DNA from: Paenibacillus sp. PCH8
GTDB taxonomy: Bacteria > Bacillota > Bacilli > Paenibacillales > Paenibacillaceae
DNA length: 64,000 bases
Assembly (NCBI RefSeq): GCF_002968835.1
Contig: NZ_PKQK01000001.1
Coordinates: 1,860,001-1,924,000 of the forward strand
Direction of reading: 5' to 3'
In this document: piece by piece, positions 9,099-20,200 of the stretch
How the letters are laid out: each line of letters starts with the position of its first letter
Position numbering within the stretch: the first letter of the stretch is position 1
The notes under the pieces: model-generated
Database searches by the model: none
What the model was told of the DNA's origin: nothing
Seen by the model: the letters and a program-made list of their open reading frames with translations, nothing else
Position numbers and translations under genes: made by a program

Positions 9099-9983
9099 AT
9101 GGCTACGAATGTGTTCAAGAAGTATCTGTCACTGCTCGCGTTCACTGCGCCTGCCTTTGTCATCTATGCGATTTTCCTGCTGTACCCTACGTTTAGTGGC
9201 ATGTTCTATAGCCTGACGGATTGGAACGGGCTCAATCGGGATTACAGCTTCATCGGTCTGGGCAACTTCGTGGAATTGTTCAAAGAAGATCCGGACTTTC
9301 TGAACTCCCTGTGGTTCACGATGAAATATGTAATATTTATGCTGATTCTGCAAAATGGAATTGCCTTGTTGCTTGCCGTGTTGATTGAATCACGGACGCG
9401 TAGCAAAGGGCTCTTCCGGACCCTGTTCTTCATGCCGAACATGATCAGTACAATCATCAGTGCGTTCATGTGGACATTCATCTTCTCTCAGGTGCTACCA
9501 CAGCTCGCGGAGAAACTGGCTTTTTCATTCCTGGACCAGCAATGGCTGGGTGATCCGAGGTTCTCCTTTTACTCCATTCTGATCGTATCGCTCTGGAACG
9601 GTGTGGGGTATATGATGATCATCTACCTGGCTGCCCTTCAAGGTGTGCCGAAGAGTCTCAAGGAAGCAGCTGTCATTGATGGCGCCAATGCATTTCAGGT
9701 ACTGCGCAATGTGGTGTTGCCGATGATTACTCATGCTGTGACCATCTGTTTCTTCCTGACGTTGAACGGAGCATTCAAGGTGTTCGAAGTGGTATATGGA
9801 CTAACTGGCGGTGGACCGGGCCGGGCCACACAGGTTATCACGATGAATATCTATGAAGAAGCGTTCTCCAACAACTTCAGATACGGCTATGCGAGTGCCA
9901 AATCGGTTGTGCTGTTCATCATCGTACTCATCTTCACACTCATCCAGATCACCGTCATGAAGAAGAAAGAGGTGGAAGCATGA
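9099..9983 (+). CDS. Sugar ABC transporter permease (MalF-type)
   Basis: This 294-residue inner-membrane protein has six predicted helices and the cytoplasmic EAA loop EAAVIDGANAFQ followed by VVLPMI, which docks the ATPase. GGGGGAG precedes the ATG at 9099. Its stop overlaps the start of the second permease by 4 bp (ATGA), typical of paired permeases of the carbohydrate CUT1 class. Confidence 0.92.
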   Translation: MATNVFKKYLSLLAFTAPAFVIYAIFLLYPTFSGMFYSLTDWNGLNRDYSFIGLGNFVELFKEDPDFLNSLWFTMKYVIFMLILQNGIALLLAVLIESRTRSKGLFRTLFFMPNMISTIISAFMWTFIFSQVLPQLAEKLAFSFLDQQWLGDPRFSFYSILIVSLWNGVGYMMIIYLAALQGVPKSLKEAAVIDGANAFQVLRNVVLPMITHAVTICFFLTLNGAFKVFEVVYGLTGGGPGRATQVITMNIYEEAFSNNFRYGYASAKSVVLFIIVLIFTLIQITVMKKKEVEA

Positions 9984-10807
9984 GGATGCAACGACTGAAC
10001 AGTTATCTGATTCGACTGCTGCTGATTCTGGGTTCTCTCGTGGCCATGCTGCCAATCTACATGGCGGTGGTGAACTCTTTCAAAACACAAGGTGAGATGT
10101 TCCAATCCTTTATCGCGCTACCGACAACGCTTCACTGGGAGAATTATTCGGACGCGTTTAACAAAATCAACCTGTTGGGCAGTTCGATGAACTCGGCGAT
10201 TGTATCCTTTCTGGGGATCGGTGGTATCGTCTTCTGTGCCTCACTGGCGGGATACAAGCTGTCACGTACCTCTGGTCGACTGAGCAACCTGATCTTCTTC
10301 CTCTTTGTTGCATCCATGCTGGTGCCGTTTCACTCGATCATGATTCCGCTGACACGGGTAGCCAAAGGCATGGGTGTACAGGGAAGCACATATGGACTGG
10401 CTCTAATCTATATTGGGCTTGGTGTGAACATGGCAATCTTCCTCTATCACGGGTTTGTCAAGTCCATACCACGTGAGTTGGAAGAGTCAGCGCAGATGGA
10501 TGGATGTAATGAGTTCCAGACGTTCTTCCAGATTATCTTCCCGCTATTGCTTCCGATCACAGTCACCATCGCGATTCTGGACTTCCTGTGGATCTGGAAT
10601 GACTTCTTGTTGCCACTGCTCATGTTGACCGATGTGAATCGTTATACGCTGATTCTGTCCACGAACATGCTGTTTGGTGAATATAGCAAGGAATGGCCGT
10701 TGATTCTGTCCTCCCTTGTACTGACTGCGATTCCGGTTATTCTAATCTATGCTTTCTTTCAGAAGTTCATCATGGAGGGTATTGCAGAGGGTGCGGTGAA
10801 AGGGTAA
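9980..10807 (+). CDS. Sugar ABC transporter permease (MalG-type)
   Basis: The 275-residue protein has six predicted helices and the EAA-loop motif EESAQMDGCNEFQ. The N-terminal helix and the ending FIMEGIAEGAVKG are typical of MalG-type CUT1 permeases. It is the last gene of the uptake operon; a strong terminator follows. Confidence 0.92.
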   Translation: MRMQRLNSYLIRLLLILGSLVAMLPIYMAVVNSFKTQGEMFQSFIALPTTLHWENYSDAFNKINLLGSSMNSAIVSFLGIGGIVFCASLAGYKLSRTSGRLSNLIFFLFVASMLVPFHSIMIPLTRVAKGMGVQGSTYGLALIYIGLGVNMAIFLYHGFVKSIPRELEESAQMDGCNEFQTFFQIIFPLLLPITVTIAILDFLWIWNDFLLPLLMLTDVNRYTLILSTNMLFGEYSKEWPLILSSLVLTAIPVILIYAFFQKFIMEGIAEGAVKG

Positions 10808-10858
10808 AGAGACCCGCAAGCTGGATCTACCCATCTCCTTCAATCTGTAAATGAAATG

Positions 10859-10907
10859 AACCGCCTTGAACCGAAGGGTGCTGTCCCTCCAGTTCAAGGC
10901 GGTTTGT
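10859..10907 (+). terminator. Terminator of the sugar ABC operon
   Basis: AACCGCCTTGAAC at 10859 pairs perfectly with GTTCAAGGCGGTT ending at 10903, followed by TTGTCGTT. It lies between the ABC operon and the convergent chemoreceptor gene. Confidence 0.8.
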
Positions 10908-10961
10908 CGTTAAATCAGCCATTTCCGGGCTGCCTGGTGATTCGAGCTATGAATCTCTGAT

Positions 10962-11798
10962 CTACTCTGCCTTCAGCAGCATGGATTCAATGAACACCTT
11001 CAGATCTTGGCTCACGCTGTTCAACTGATCAATGACCTCACTGAACTCGGTGACCAGCACAGCCTGCTGGTTGCTCGACTGTGAGATGGACGTGATCTCT
11101 TGTTCCATCTGTTGTATAGAGTGCTGTACGTCCTTCAAGGAGCGTTCGATATTCACTGTGGCCTCTTTGGTGCCGGTGGACAGTTTGCGCACTTCGGATG
11201 CCACGACGCCGAATCCGGCACCCGCTTCACCTGCCCGGGCTGCTTCAATGGCAGCATTTAGGCCGAGCAGGTTGGTCTGCTCGGAGATTTCACGGATAAA
11301 TACCGCAACTTTGTTGACTTCTGCCGAGTTCTGCACAGCCATGCGGGTATTGTCCAGAATTTGTGTGGAAGATGCCGTTAATTGTTCGGATTGGGCAGCC
11401 ACCGTCTGCACCATATCTGACAGTCGACCGCTAATTCCACCAATCAATTCGGTGAAGTACTCCAGCTTTTCCTCATTTTGAAGAGAGAAACCAATGGCAA
11501 GTGTGCCAACGATATTTCCTTGCTCATCGCGAAGAGGGGTAGCCGCAGAATTGATGGATGTGCCATAGAATTTGGCATCAATGCGATTGGCTGAAGTCTC
11601 CCCATGTATAAGTGCCCGGCGGAGTGTTGGGTCATCCAGGGAGATGGGATCGCCTGCTTTGATACCCAGATCGAGTTCGTCACTGGGAACGTAATACCAG
11701 AACTTCTCGGTATCGGTTACCGCAATCATCAAATCGTGTTCCTTGAGCATAATTTTAAAATAGGGACTTGCAGCAACGAGTGCTTCAACGATGTTCAA
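10962..11798 (-). CDS. Soluble methyl-accepting chemotaxis-type protein (YfmS-like)
   Basis: This 278-residue protein has no membrane helix. Residues 1-115 form a small sensor domain ([20 protein letters not shown] resembles a Cache/PAS-like fold). The rest is a short signalling domain with the hairpin tip [19 protein letters not shown], which contacts CheA/CheW. Length and layout match Bacillus YfmS. The TTG at 11798 is preferred because AGGAG lies nine bases upstream; the TTG at 11807 abuts the ribosome site. It is monocistronic, and its ligand is unknown. Confidence 0.82.
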   Translation of the reverse strand: MNIVEALVAASPYFKIMLKEHDLMIAVTDTEKFWYYVPSDELDLGIKAGDPISLDDPTLRRALIHGETSANRIDAKFYGTSINSAATPLRDEQGNIVGTLAIGFSLQNEEKLEYFTELIGGISGRLSDMVQTVAAQSEQLTASSTQILDNTRMAVQNSAEVNKVAVFIREISEQTNLLGLNAAIEAARAGEAGAGFGVVASEVRKLSTGTKEATVNIERSLKDVQHSIQQMEQEITSISQSSNQQAVLVTEFSEVIDQLNSVSQDLKVFIESMLLKAE

Positions 11799-12229
11799 TA
11801 AGGTCAACTCCTGTATGTGTGTATATCATCTGGATGTATAATATACATCGTCAAAATGAGGACAATATTGAAGACCTGTTAAGGGCATAACGTATATTAA
11901 GTTTTTTGGAAACAACTGAATCAGGAAAAATGAAATGGAGTGCAGGATGATGGGTGAAAAAACAACCAGGTTGGGCGTGATAAGAGACAATGCAGAGATT
12001 TCCTGCTTTGTTCCCTCGTTGTTTTGTCGCTGCTGTGTTGTTTATCCGTTTGTAGACAACGGGAAGCGACACGGTTCTTGGTTACTTTTTGCAGATTTCA
12101 GTTGCAGATTTCAAAAAGCGGGTATCTTCGCAATGTTCACTTTTTATTTCCGTTGTAACTTACTTAACCGGAAGAGAGCTGGCATTGAGATATCTGGAGC
12201 ACGTTCCCCCTACCATCTCAACGTCTTAC

Positions 12230-12400
12230 CAGCTCTAACGAACTGAGTTGACGCTATTTGGCCCATTTCAGCCGCTTTGAACATGTAACGAATCTGAGAC
12301 GCGCTATTCTTACGTTTCAGACGTGAGATCGCCGTTAATTCCCCATTTCGGATGAAATAACGTTGCTGGGATTCGTTACGTTTCTCTTCTCACCGAAATT
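12230..12400. repeat. Degenerate non-coding repeats downstream of the chemoreceptor
   Basis: The 890-bp gap between the chemoreceptor and moaA has no convincing gene. Within it, a unit starting TAACGAA (12236 and 12286, period 50 bp) recurs imperfectly, with GAG...GCTATT and TTTCAG kept in both copies. GATTCGTTACG at 12370 is an inverted match to GTAACGAATC at 12285. It looks like decayed repeat DNA. The stretch 11808-12229 shows nothing clear. Confidence 0.4.
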
Positions 12401-12576
12401 ACGAAAATAAGGGGTGTGAGATTCGATAGAGATTCAATGAGGGATAACCCTCAACCCTAAGACCTCTATTGATGTTGAACTAAAGTTGAATTCACACGAG
12501 TACTGCGATTACTCTGTCTTCCTCGGCTCTGTGTGTGTGATTGATTTTAATTAGTTCACCTTATATACCTTCGGTC

Positions 12577-12635
12577 TGCGAATACACCCTGGTAGGCAAG
12601 TACGCCCTCAGTGTGCGCATACACTCTCGGTAGGC
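12577..12635. repeat. Two-copy 37-bp tandem repeat
   Basis: TGCGAATACACCCTGGTAGGC at 12577 recurs as a near copy at 12614 (TGCGCATACACTCTCGGTAG), giving a period of 37 bp. It is directly beyond the terminator at the end of moaA. Function unknown. Confidence 0.4.
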
Positions 12636-12640
12636 GAAGA

Positions 12641-12677
12641 AAGCCAGAGATCATCCTCTTGACGATCTCTGGCTTTT
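12641..12677. terminator. Terminator at the end of moaA
   Basis: AGCCAGAGATC pairs with GATCTCTGGCT, with T-rich tails readable on both strands. It lies 18 bp past the moaA stop and so should end that minus-strand transcript. Confidence 0.75.
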
Positions 12678-12694
12678 GGCCATTCTGTTTCTGT

Positions 12695-13696
12695 CTAACC
12701 GCCAATTTGGGACATGCGCCTTACGGTCGGCGTATGAGATTGCATTTTTTGTTCCAGTGCCAGTGCCATCTCATGATTCTTCGGTTTCGTACCCAGTGCT
12801 TGGAGGAATAGAGCCGCCATAGCATCGGGATCATCCACGAAGCGGCGAACATTATACTCATCTGACCAGTAGAGACAAGCTTTGATATGTCCGTCAGCTG
12901 TCAGCCGAAGTCGATTGCAATTGTCACAGAAGTGATCACTTACCGGATGAATGAGTCCAAATGTACCTACGGAGCCCGCAATTTTCATATTACGGGAGGG
13001 ACCGTTCCCCGCTGGGCCTACTGTATTTTCAACCGCCCAACCGGCTTCAGCACATACATCTGTGACGGCTTCCAGCGGCAAATAGGATTTGCGCCATGAA
13101 TCCGAAGCCTGCCCAATCGGCATATATTCAATGAAGCGCACATGAAGAGGTTGATCAATGCTCATTGCAATAAAATCCTTGATCTCGTCATCGTTGATGC
13201 CCTTCATTAATACGACATTCAGCTTGATTGGAGTAAGGCCAACGGCTGTTGCAGCTTCAATGCCTTTGAGTACCTTATTCACATCCCCGCCACGGGTGAT
13301 CATGGAGAAGCGATCTGCGCGCAGGGAGTCGAGACTGATGTTAATCCGGTTGAGTCCAGCGTCTTTCAAAGCTTGAGCTTGTTTATCCAGCAAGAGGGCA
13401 TTGGTGGTGAGCGAAATATCCTCAATTCCGTCAATCGCGGAGATCATGCCAACGAGCTTGTGCAGATCCTTGCGCACCAGCGGTTCTCCCCCGGTGAGTC
13501 TAACTTTACGCATGCCCATCGGAGCAAGTACTCTCAGCACCTGTGCGATCTCTTCGTAGCTCATAATCTCATCATGTGGAGCAAACTCCATGCCCTCCGC
13601 AGGCATGCAATACACACAGCGTAAATTACAGCGGTCCGTAACAGAAATACGGATGTAGTCATGTATCCGGCCAAATGAATCCTGAAGCAATTCCAT
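12695..13696 (-). CDS. moaA: GTP 3',8-cyclase MoaA
   Basis: The 333-residue radical SAM enzyme starts molybdopterin synthesis by rearranging GTP with MoaC. The SAM-binding cluster motif is CNLRCVYC near the N-terminus, after [15 protein letters not shown]. The second cluster is in [20 protein letters not shown], and the conserved C-terminal Gly-Gly is present (ending SQIGG). The ATG at 13696 is spaced correctly from GGGTGG; a GTG three codons upstream overlaps that site. Other moa genes are not adjacent, but mobA is 12 kb away. Confidence 0.94.
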   Translation of the reverse strand: MELLQDSFGRIHDYIRISVTDRCNLRCVYCMPAEGMEFAPHDEIMSYEEIAQVLRVLAPMGMRKVRLTGGEPLVRKDLHKLVGMISAIDGIEDISLTTNALLLDKQAQALKDAGLNRINISLDSLRADRFSMITRGGDVNKVLKGIEAATAVGLTPIKLNVVLMKGINDDEIKDFIAMSIDQPLHVRFIEYMPIGQASDSWRKSYLPLEAVTDVCAEAGWAVENTVGPAGNGPSRNMKIAGSVGTFGLIHPVSDHFCDNCNRLRLTADGHIKACLYWSDEYNVRRFVDDPDAMAALFLQALGTKPKNHEMALALEQKMQSHTPTVRRMSQIGG

Positions 13697-13815
13697 GCAG
13701 ACCACCCTTTCATCGGTTCAGATTGGAAATCTTCTATTATAAATGATACGACAATTTCAAAAGGAAGAGTTGCATCAAATTTTAGCTATTTCTCCAATCC
13801 ACGTCAACGATAACG

Positions 13816-16038
13816 TCAGATGACAGCATTTTTGGCGGGGTGATTCAGATGGAATTGCCCCACGAGTTGTTGCAGGAAGACGGTAATAGCTTCCACGTTG
13901 TGCGACGAATGCTGAACTTGCAGCATATCACGGATCAGCTCCATCATCTCGGCCTCGACCTCAGCCGAAGTAGCCCGATTTTGATGGCTGATTGCAGCAA
14001 TATTCTCCATCAGCATGACCACTTGGTCGACCACTTGCGTGCGCTCAGTTTCTTCAGTGGTAGCCTTCTGCAAAAGTTGTGAAGCGGCCTGAACCAGTGT
14101 GGTGCCTTCAGCGAGCACTTGATCTCCCTCTGTGATTAGCTGGGAAGCAGCTTCCGCCGCAGTGGAGATCCGGTCCAAGATCAGATGTATATCTTCAGTG
14201 GAAGAGTGGGATAATTCAGCCAGCTTGCGGATTTCTCCCGCCACAACCGAGAATCCTCGGCCATGTTCACCCACGCGTGCGGCTTCAATTGTAGCATTCA
14301 GAGCGAGCAGGTTGGTTTGGGCTGAAATTTCATCAATGACAGCCAGTGCACGGTAAATCTCTTTCATTGTACCCATGAAGGACAGGATCGTACGGTTGGT
14401 ATCGGACACGGCACCGGAGATTTGGGTCATTTTGTCCCCGATTCGTTCCACTTCCTGCTGCGCCACACCGATCTGTTCAGTTGCAGATGTCTCCAGTTGC
14501 TGCAGGGTTAGACGCATGTGATCTGCAGCGATCTTGGCTTGATCGAGATCTTCCAGCTGGTTGCGGGTTGCCTGGATCATGGAACCGAGTTTGACATTAA
14601 CACGATCCGTAGTACTCTGGGTTGTCTCAGTTGAATTTCGCATCTGCTGCTGGTTCTCCATCACATCTACCGTGGCAAGTTGTACCTTCAGCATGATGCC
14701 TTCCAGAGAATCAATCATGTTGTTGATCCACTTGGCCAGTTCACCTGATTCATCTTGGGCAAAAGCAGACGTGTTCAGGCGCTGAGTCAGATCACCTCTG
14801 CCTTCGGCGTTGATTCGAATAAATCGGCTGATGCGGCGCAAGTCATCATGAACCCGTCGATACTGGCTGCGATGCAGTTGTAATGCGGTGAAGAATCCGA
14901 ACAGCACATTGAAAGCCGCCATTGCTGCCGCACTCCATCCACTGCCAGTGAGGGCATAGACAAGGGCCGCTCCTGCAACGCCTGACAAGAGCGTGAAGAG
15001 ACTGTGTTGCTTGAACTGGCGCCAGCCGATGCTCCGTATCCGATACACTTCCTCCAGATCCCCCTCACACATCATGCCCCAGCGATCAGGACAATGTGGC
15101 AGTTGAAAGGTGATACCTTTTCCAATGACTGAAATATGGCGGTAATCCGAGTATCCGGGAAAGGCAACAAACAGATTGGAACCATTCTGAATGGTATTCG
15201 CTACGCCGGGGTGTAGCTCTCCCGTTGATGGGTCGGTGAACATAAGCTCCAGCTCGGTATGTTCCTTAACGGAAACGATGCCCCAATCGGTGGTAACACC
15301 ATCTTTCAGATTTTCCCCATGTGTGAAGGTGCGGTCCTCGAAGCGGCTGCGTGACAAGGCTGTTCCGGGTTGCAACTGTGGTCGTAATATTGACTCGGCC
15401 ATGAACAGATAGTTGTCACCCGAATCGGGATAGATATGGCCTGATTCTCGTTGAATCAGGTCACCGAGGACATCCCCGGGAACACGGCTGCATAATGAAC
15501 CAACATATTGACCTTCCTGTAGAATGGGGTTGATAAACAGCAACGTGACATCATCGTGAAAAGCGGACGAGCGTGGTCCAATATCCAACGTCAGTGGATC
15601 GGAATAAGGCCCATACAAACACTTTTTCCCATGATGATCTGCTCGGGAGTACTTCAATCCTGGTCCAATCAACGCTTCGTGATCTTCATAGATCTGTCCA
15701 ACATGTTCCTTATATGTAGAGAATACCACCTGATTATGTTCGTTCATCATAAATAGCTCCGTACTGTCAACGGCTCGAATATAACTGGATTGAAACCATG
15801 CATCTAGTTTGCTTCGTTGCTGTGAATCTTGTAATACATCTTGTAATTGAACGGAATGTAACTGTTGAAGCAATCGATCCAGGTGATTCCATTGTTCATC
15901 TGCCCAGTCCATCATAAGCTGCCGCCGCGTTTCGGCAATTCCTTCGAAAATCTGTTCCACATCTTCCTTTATATGTGCGTTCAACCGATACGATCGCCAC
16001 AACGGCAATCCTTTTCGCCATCCCAGCCAATCAAACAT
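13816..16038 (-). CDS. Methyl-accepting chemotaxis protein with unusual topology
   Basis: The protein has about 740 residues. Unlike classical receptors it has no N-terminal membrane anchor: a long region (about 20-340, with Cache-like stretches such as [23 protein letters not shown]) precedes two adjacent membrane helices near 353-395, then a HAMP-like segment and a full signalling domain with [22 protein letters not shown]. The sensor would therefore be cytoplasmic unless an anchor is missed. The ATG at 16038 suits GGGGTGG; GTG at 16047 overlaps it. Single gene, ligand unknown. Confidence 0.87.
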   Translation of the reverse strand: MFDWLGWRKGLPLWRSYRLNAHIKEDVEQIFEGIAETRRQLMMDWADEQWNHLDRLLQQLHSVQLQDVLQDSQQRSKLDAWFQSSYIRAVDSTELFMMNEHNQVVFSTYKEHVGQIYEDHEALIGPGLKYSRADHHGKKCLYGPYSDPLTLDIGPRSSAFHDDVTLLFINPILQEGQYVGSLCSRVPGDVLGDLIQRESGHIYPDSGDNYLFMAESILRPQLQPGTALSRSRFEDRTFTHGENLKDGVTTDWGIVSVKEHTELELMFTDPSTGELHPGVANTIQNGSNLFVAFPGYSDYRHISVIGKGITFQLPHCPDRWGMMCEGDLEEVYRIRSIGWRQFKQHSLFTLLSGVAGAALVYALTGSGWSAAAMAAFNVLFGFFTALQLHRSQYRRVHDDLRRISRFIRINAEGRGDLTQRLNTSAFAQDESGELAKWINNMIDSLEGIMLKVQLATVDVMENQQQMRNSTETTQSTTDRVNVKLGSMIQATRNQLEDLDQAKIAADHMRLTLQQLETSATEQIGVAQQEVERIGDKMTQISGAVSDTNRTILSFMGTMKEIYRALAVIDEISAQTNLLALNATIEAARVGEHGRGFSVVAGEIRKLAELSHSSTEDIHLILDRISTAAEAASQLITEGDQVLAEGTTLVQAASQLLQKATTEETERTQVVDQVVMLMENIAAISHQNRATSAEVEAEMMELIRDMLQVQHSSHNVEAITVFLQQLVGQFHLNHPAKNAVI

Positions 16039-16047
16039 CATAACCAC

Positions 16048-16519
16048 CCCAATTTCTGGATTTGAAAGCTTCGTTCTATTGATCTTTTGGACAGCCCTGT
16101 GTAGTTGATCCGGAACAATGGTACCGCCTTCATCATTCAGGACAATTGACCCACATGGCAGTGGAGGTCCTTGTACGTCTATTCAATCTTTATACAAGAA
16201 AATGAACAAGAATACGAGGGGATATGTCATATTTTCCGAATATTTAATCAATAAATACAAACGATCGTGCGCTTGTTGTTAGGTGAAATACATGTTAGCT
16301 GTATACGAAGAAAACTCACATGGATGTATCTGAGAATCCATCTCATTTTACATTGTGTAACATGAACAGGCCCATACTCAAAACACACTGTATAATGTAA
16401 TCCCCGCCCAAAGCAATATAGTATTATCTAACAAGCAAAACCTGTTACGTTCGTGTATGTAAACCTCCCATTCAGCCTTGGTGTGCAATGAAAACTACTT
16501 CCCACAAAGGAGAATGCCC
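16048..16519. other. Gene-free stretch upstream of the chemoreceptor
   Basis: AT-rich DNA with no supportable gene. A TATAAT at 16390-16395 has no matching -35. It must contain the promoter of the minus-strand chemoreceptor, but I cannot place it with confidence. Confidence 0.4.
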
Positions 16520-16600
16520 ATGTCCTCCATATCCTCAGCTACAGTCCCCGAAGCCTGCCATATTGATGTGGATCATGGACTACTTCAGCTCCGAATTTAA
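16520..16600 (+). CDS. Possible 26-codon ORF
   Basis: ATG at 16520 follows AAAGGAGAATGCCC, a good ribosome site, and runs 26 codons (MSSISSATVPEACHIDVDHG and six more) to a TAA. It ends 33 bp before the next small gene. It resembles no family I know. It could be a leader peptide or the truncated front of a lost gene. Confidence 0.25.
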   Translation: MSSISSATVPEACHIDVDHGLLQLRI

Positions 16601-16633
16601 ATAGATATATTGATACCAAGGAGGATTGATAAT

Positions 16634-16882
16634 ATGAATAAAAGAGCAACTGGTATTGTCCTCCTTATCATCTCTGCCACATTATTTATTTCGAGAAATA
16701 TTACACACTTTATAGTTGCGGCAATTATGGGGCGCAAAGATAATGTTTTGGGCGAGGGCATGTTTGAGTATGCATTGTCAGTTACTAGATCCTTTTCTAA
16801 TATCCCAGAAATCATAGCACTTTCTTTAGGAGTTGTTTATCTAACATGGGCGGAACTGGATAAAGGTAAAGATAAGCATTGA
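16634..16882 (+). CDS. Small two-helix membrane protein, unknown function
   Basis: The 82-residue ORF has a strong site (AAGGAGGATT) seven bases ahead of the ATG. Hydrophobic segments at about 6-35 and 60-75 suggest two membrane helices, with a charged C-terminus (ELDKGKDKH). No family recognised. Its AT-rich composition differs from the flanking genes, and an IS remnant follows immediately, so it may be acquired DNA. Confidence 0.55.
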   Translation: MNKRATGIVLLIISATLFISRNITHFIVAAIMGRKDNVLGEGMFEYALSVTRSFSNIPEIIALSLGVVYLTWAELDKGKDKH

Positions 16883-16892
16883 CTAATGAATC

Positions 16893-17173
16893 AAAGTTTT
16901 TTTCTTTCTTAAAGTGGTCATAGCCCCGCCAAGTAGACAATAAAAAATTATTAGCGGCGACTTTTTCCTGGAATTGAATTGGGGAGAAGTCGCCCAGTTT
17001 GTTTTGGAACGCTCCATGTTGTATAACGAAATATACTCCGTAATTTGGCTCCTTAGTTGCTCAAGGTTCTGAGGTTTCTCCAAATACAACTTCTCCGTCT
17101 TTAAGTGAGAGAAGAAAGACTTTTTTCGCTGGCACAACAAAAATCCCCTCCGGTATCCAGTGTTTGAGTTCAC
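16893..17173 (-). pseudogene. IS3-family transposase remnant (C-terminal end of OrfB)
   Basis: The frame contains SFFSHLKTEKLYLEKPQNL and ITEYISLYNMERS, the hallmark C-terminal part of IS3/IS150-type integrases. After that the homology moves to another frame (SPIQFQEKVAANNFL then STWRGYDH), and the segment upstream of SFF is scrambled. The catalytic core with the first two acidic residues is missing. No intact terminal inverted repeats were found. It is a dead fragment. Confidence 0.7.
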
Positions 17174-17207
17174 TGTCTACCATGAAGGGGATAATAGCAT
17201 TATCTAA

Positions 17208-20200
17208 TTAATCTTCGATTCTTTTCTTTTTAAATTTCATCAGGAACTCATACACAATCGGTACGATAACCAGTGTGAGCAGCGTGGAGCTGATCAGACC
17301 GCCGATTACGGTAATTCCAAGTCCTTTGGAGATGATACCCGCACTTTCTTCGAGACCCGTTACCAGTGGCAACAGGGCACCAATAGTAGCCAGAGCGGTC
17401 ATCAGAATTGGACGAAGACGTGTTGCACCGGCTTCCAGCAAGGCTTCACGGGTAGGCATACCCTCTTTTTCCTTGTGAATAACACGGTCGATCAGCACGA
17501 TGGCGTTCGTGACCACGATCCCGATGAGCATCAGTCCACCCATCATAGCGGAGACGTCAAGCGTGCCGCCAGCGATGAACAAGCCGACCATTATACCAAT
17601 GACTGTAAATGGCAGGGAGAACAGGATTGCAAATGGTGCCAATCCGCCGCCGAATGTAACAACGAGCACGAAGTATACAATGGCGATGGCTGCCAGCATG
17701 GCAAGACCCAGTTGAGTAAAGGTATCATTAATCTGCTCGGTTGTACCGCCGAACTTCACTTCAACGCCATCAGGCAGATCTAGCTTGTCGATCTCAGCCT
17801 GTAAGTTACTCGAAGCTTTCTGTACATCCGAAGCCAGGATGTTGGCTGTGACTTGCACGACCACCTTACCATCAATTTGCATGATGGAGTTTGGAGACGT
17901 ACCTTCTTCCACTTTGGCAACATCTTTGATCGGTACTTCAATACCCAATGGTGAAGTGAGTTTTTCATTCTCAATATCGGCAATGCTAGTGAATGTTTTA
18001 TTGTCCGTTTCTACATATACTTTATACGTTTTGTTGTCGATATCCACTTGCGTAAGCACAGGACGTTCCCGTGACGGGCTCAGTGTCATAGCCAGTTGGC
18101 CTGCAGTCAGGCCCAAGGAGCTTAGTTTCTCCTGATCTGCGACGAGCGTATACTGCCCGTAGGTGTCGGCGAGTGTTGTGTCTGCTTTTTCAAAATTATC
18201 CGTATCCGCTTCAACCAGTTTCAGAATTTCATCCGATACAGGTTTGAGCTGCTCTACATTATCGCCATAGATGGACAGGCTCAGGCCGCTACCACCCAGA
18301 CCCCCGGACATATCAAGTTCATTCCAGGTTCCTACGGTAACTTCCTTCTTCAGACCTTCTACAAGCTCTTCCTTCACCTTAGTGAAGTCTTTCGTATCTT
18401 CGTTATATTCAATATAGAAGAGAGCTGAGTTTCCGCCTCCGCCACCCATACTGCTCAGTGGGTTTGTGCCGCCGATGGAATATTGCATTTTCTCCAGACC
18501 TGGCTGTGTCAGCAACCACTTCTCGGCAACGAGGGCTTCTTTCTCCACATCTTCACGTAAAGCGCCGGTTTGCGGACTGTACGTAATCGTCACATATTTA
18601 TCCTGTTGTTCAGGCAGGAAGCTTGCACCGATGAACGGGTACAGGAACAAACTGCCGACCAGTAAAATTACAGCGATACTGACCGTGATGAGTTTGTGTG
18701 ACAGGGTCCAGTTCAGCAGGCGTTTGTAACTTTCCGCCATCTTGCCTGGTTTTTCTTCATGGTTTTGTTTGTTCTTCAACCCTTTACGGAACAGGGTATG
18801 CGCGAGCATCGGTACGATGGTAATGGCAACGATCAGGGATGCCAGCAAGGCGAATACCATGGTCAGTGCAAATGGCAGGAACAGTTCACCCACCATACCG
18901 CTTACCAATGCAAGTGGCAGGAATACCGCAATCGTTACGATCGTGGAAGAAAGGATTGGCACAAACATCTCGCGAGTTGCTTCGCGAACCAGTTCACGGC
19001 CTTTCAGTTTCTCACCTTTGAGTGTTAATCTGCGGTAGATGTTCTCGATAACAACGATGGAGTCATCGACAACCCGTCCGATGGCAACCGTCATGGCACC
19101 CAGAGTCATCATGTTCAAGGTAATATCCATCATGTTCAGCGCAGTCAATGCCATGAGCAAGGAGAGCGGGATCGAGATAATGGAGATAATGGTTGAACGA
19201 ATATTACGCAGGAACAGCAGGATGATCAGGATGGCGAACAAGGCACCAAAAATGGCTTTGCCCAGCATCGTGTTTACCGAGTCCTGAATTGGTTTACCTT
19301 GGTCAAGAAGTACAGTCAAATCAGCATTTTTGAACTGTGTCTGTAATTCTTCTGCTTTGTCTTTGACTGCGTTAACGACATCAACCGTGTTGGCATCGTT
19401 GGATTTTACAACCGAAATACCGATCGATTCTTTGCCGTCTGTCCGGGAAATGGATTCCGCTTGACCGATGACTTCGATCTTGGCAATTTCACTTAGTTTC
19501 ACGGTTGGAATTCCAGGTGCACCAGCAGCGCCGGAAGGGTTACCTACACTGGCATTGCCACCAGCAGCTTGGCCTGCAGCCGGGTCCGTTCCTTGTGCAG
19601 AGCCGGGTGCAGTACCTTGACCTGCTTCGCCAGCTGCCGAAGGGTCACCAGTGGGTACTCCAGAGCCTTGTGGTGCTGTGCTTGAACCACTGCCCGTGGC
19701 AGATCCTGCACCGCCAGGTATTACGGGAATGGCAAGGTTCTTCAGATCATCGATATCGACGATGTTTCCATCCACGACAACGGCTTTCTGAGATTTATCC
19801 ATTTCGAACAGCCCAAGAGGTACACGAATGGATGAACCTTGAACGATACCGTTAACCGTATCTTCGGTCAGGCCCAGTTCGGCCATTTTGGCTTGGTCAA
19901 ACTTCAATTGAACTTCTTTCACATATTGACCGGACACCTGTACCTGAGCTACACCGTCAATATCTTCGAGTGCAGGCTGAATATCCGATTCAACCAGTCG
20001 TGTCAGTTGTTCCAGGTCACCACCGTCCTTGTCGGACAGGCTCAGAGATACAACCGGGAAAGAGTTAATGCTGAACTTGGAAATAGTCGGCTTCTGCACG
20101 CTGTCAGGCAGTTGTACTTCATTCAGTGCTTCACGAACGGTTGCAGTTGCGTTGGTCAGATCAGTTCCATAATCAAATTCGAGTGTGATGGATGCTGCGT

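Noticed and set aside
11935..12246. 103-codon plus-strand frame
   Set aside because: It lies in repeat-like non-coding DNA and has non-protein-like composition despite an ATG.
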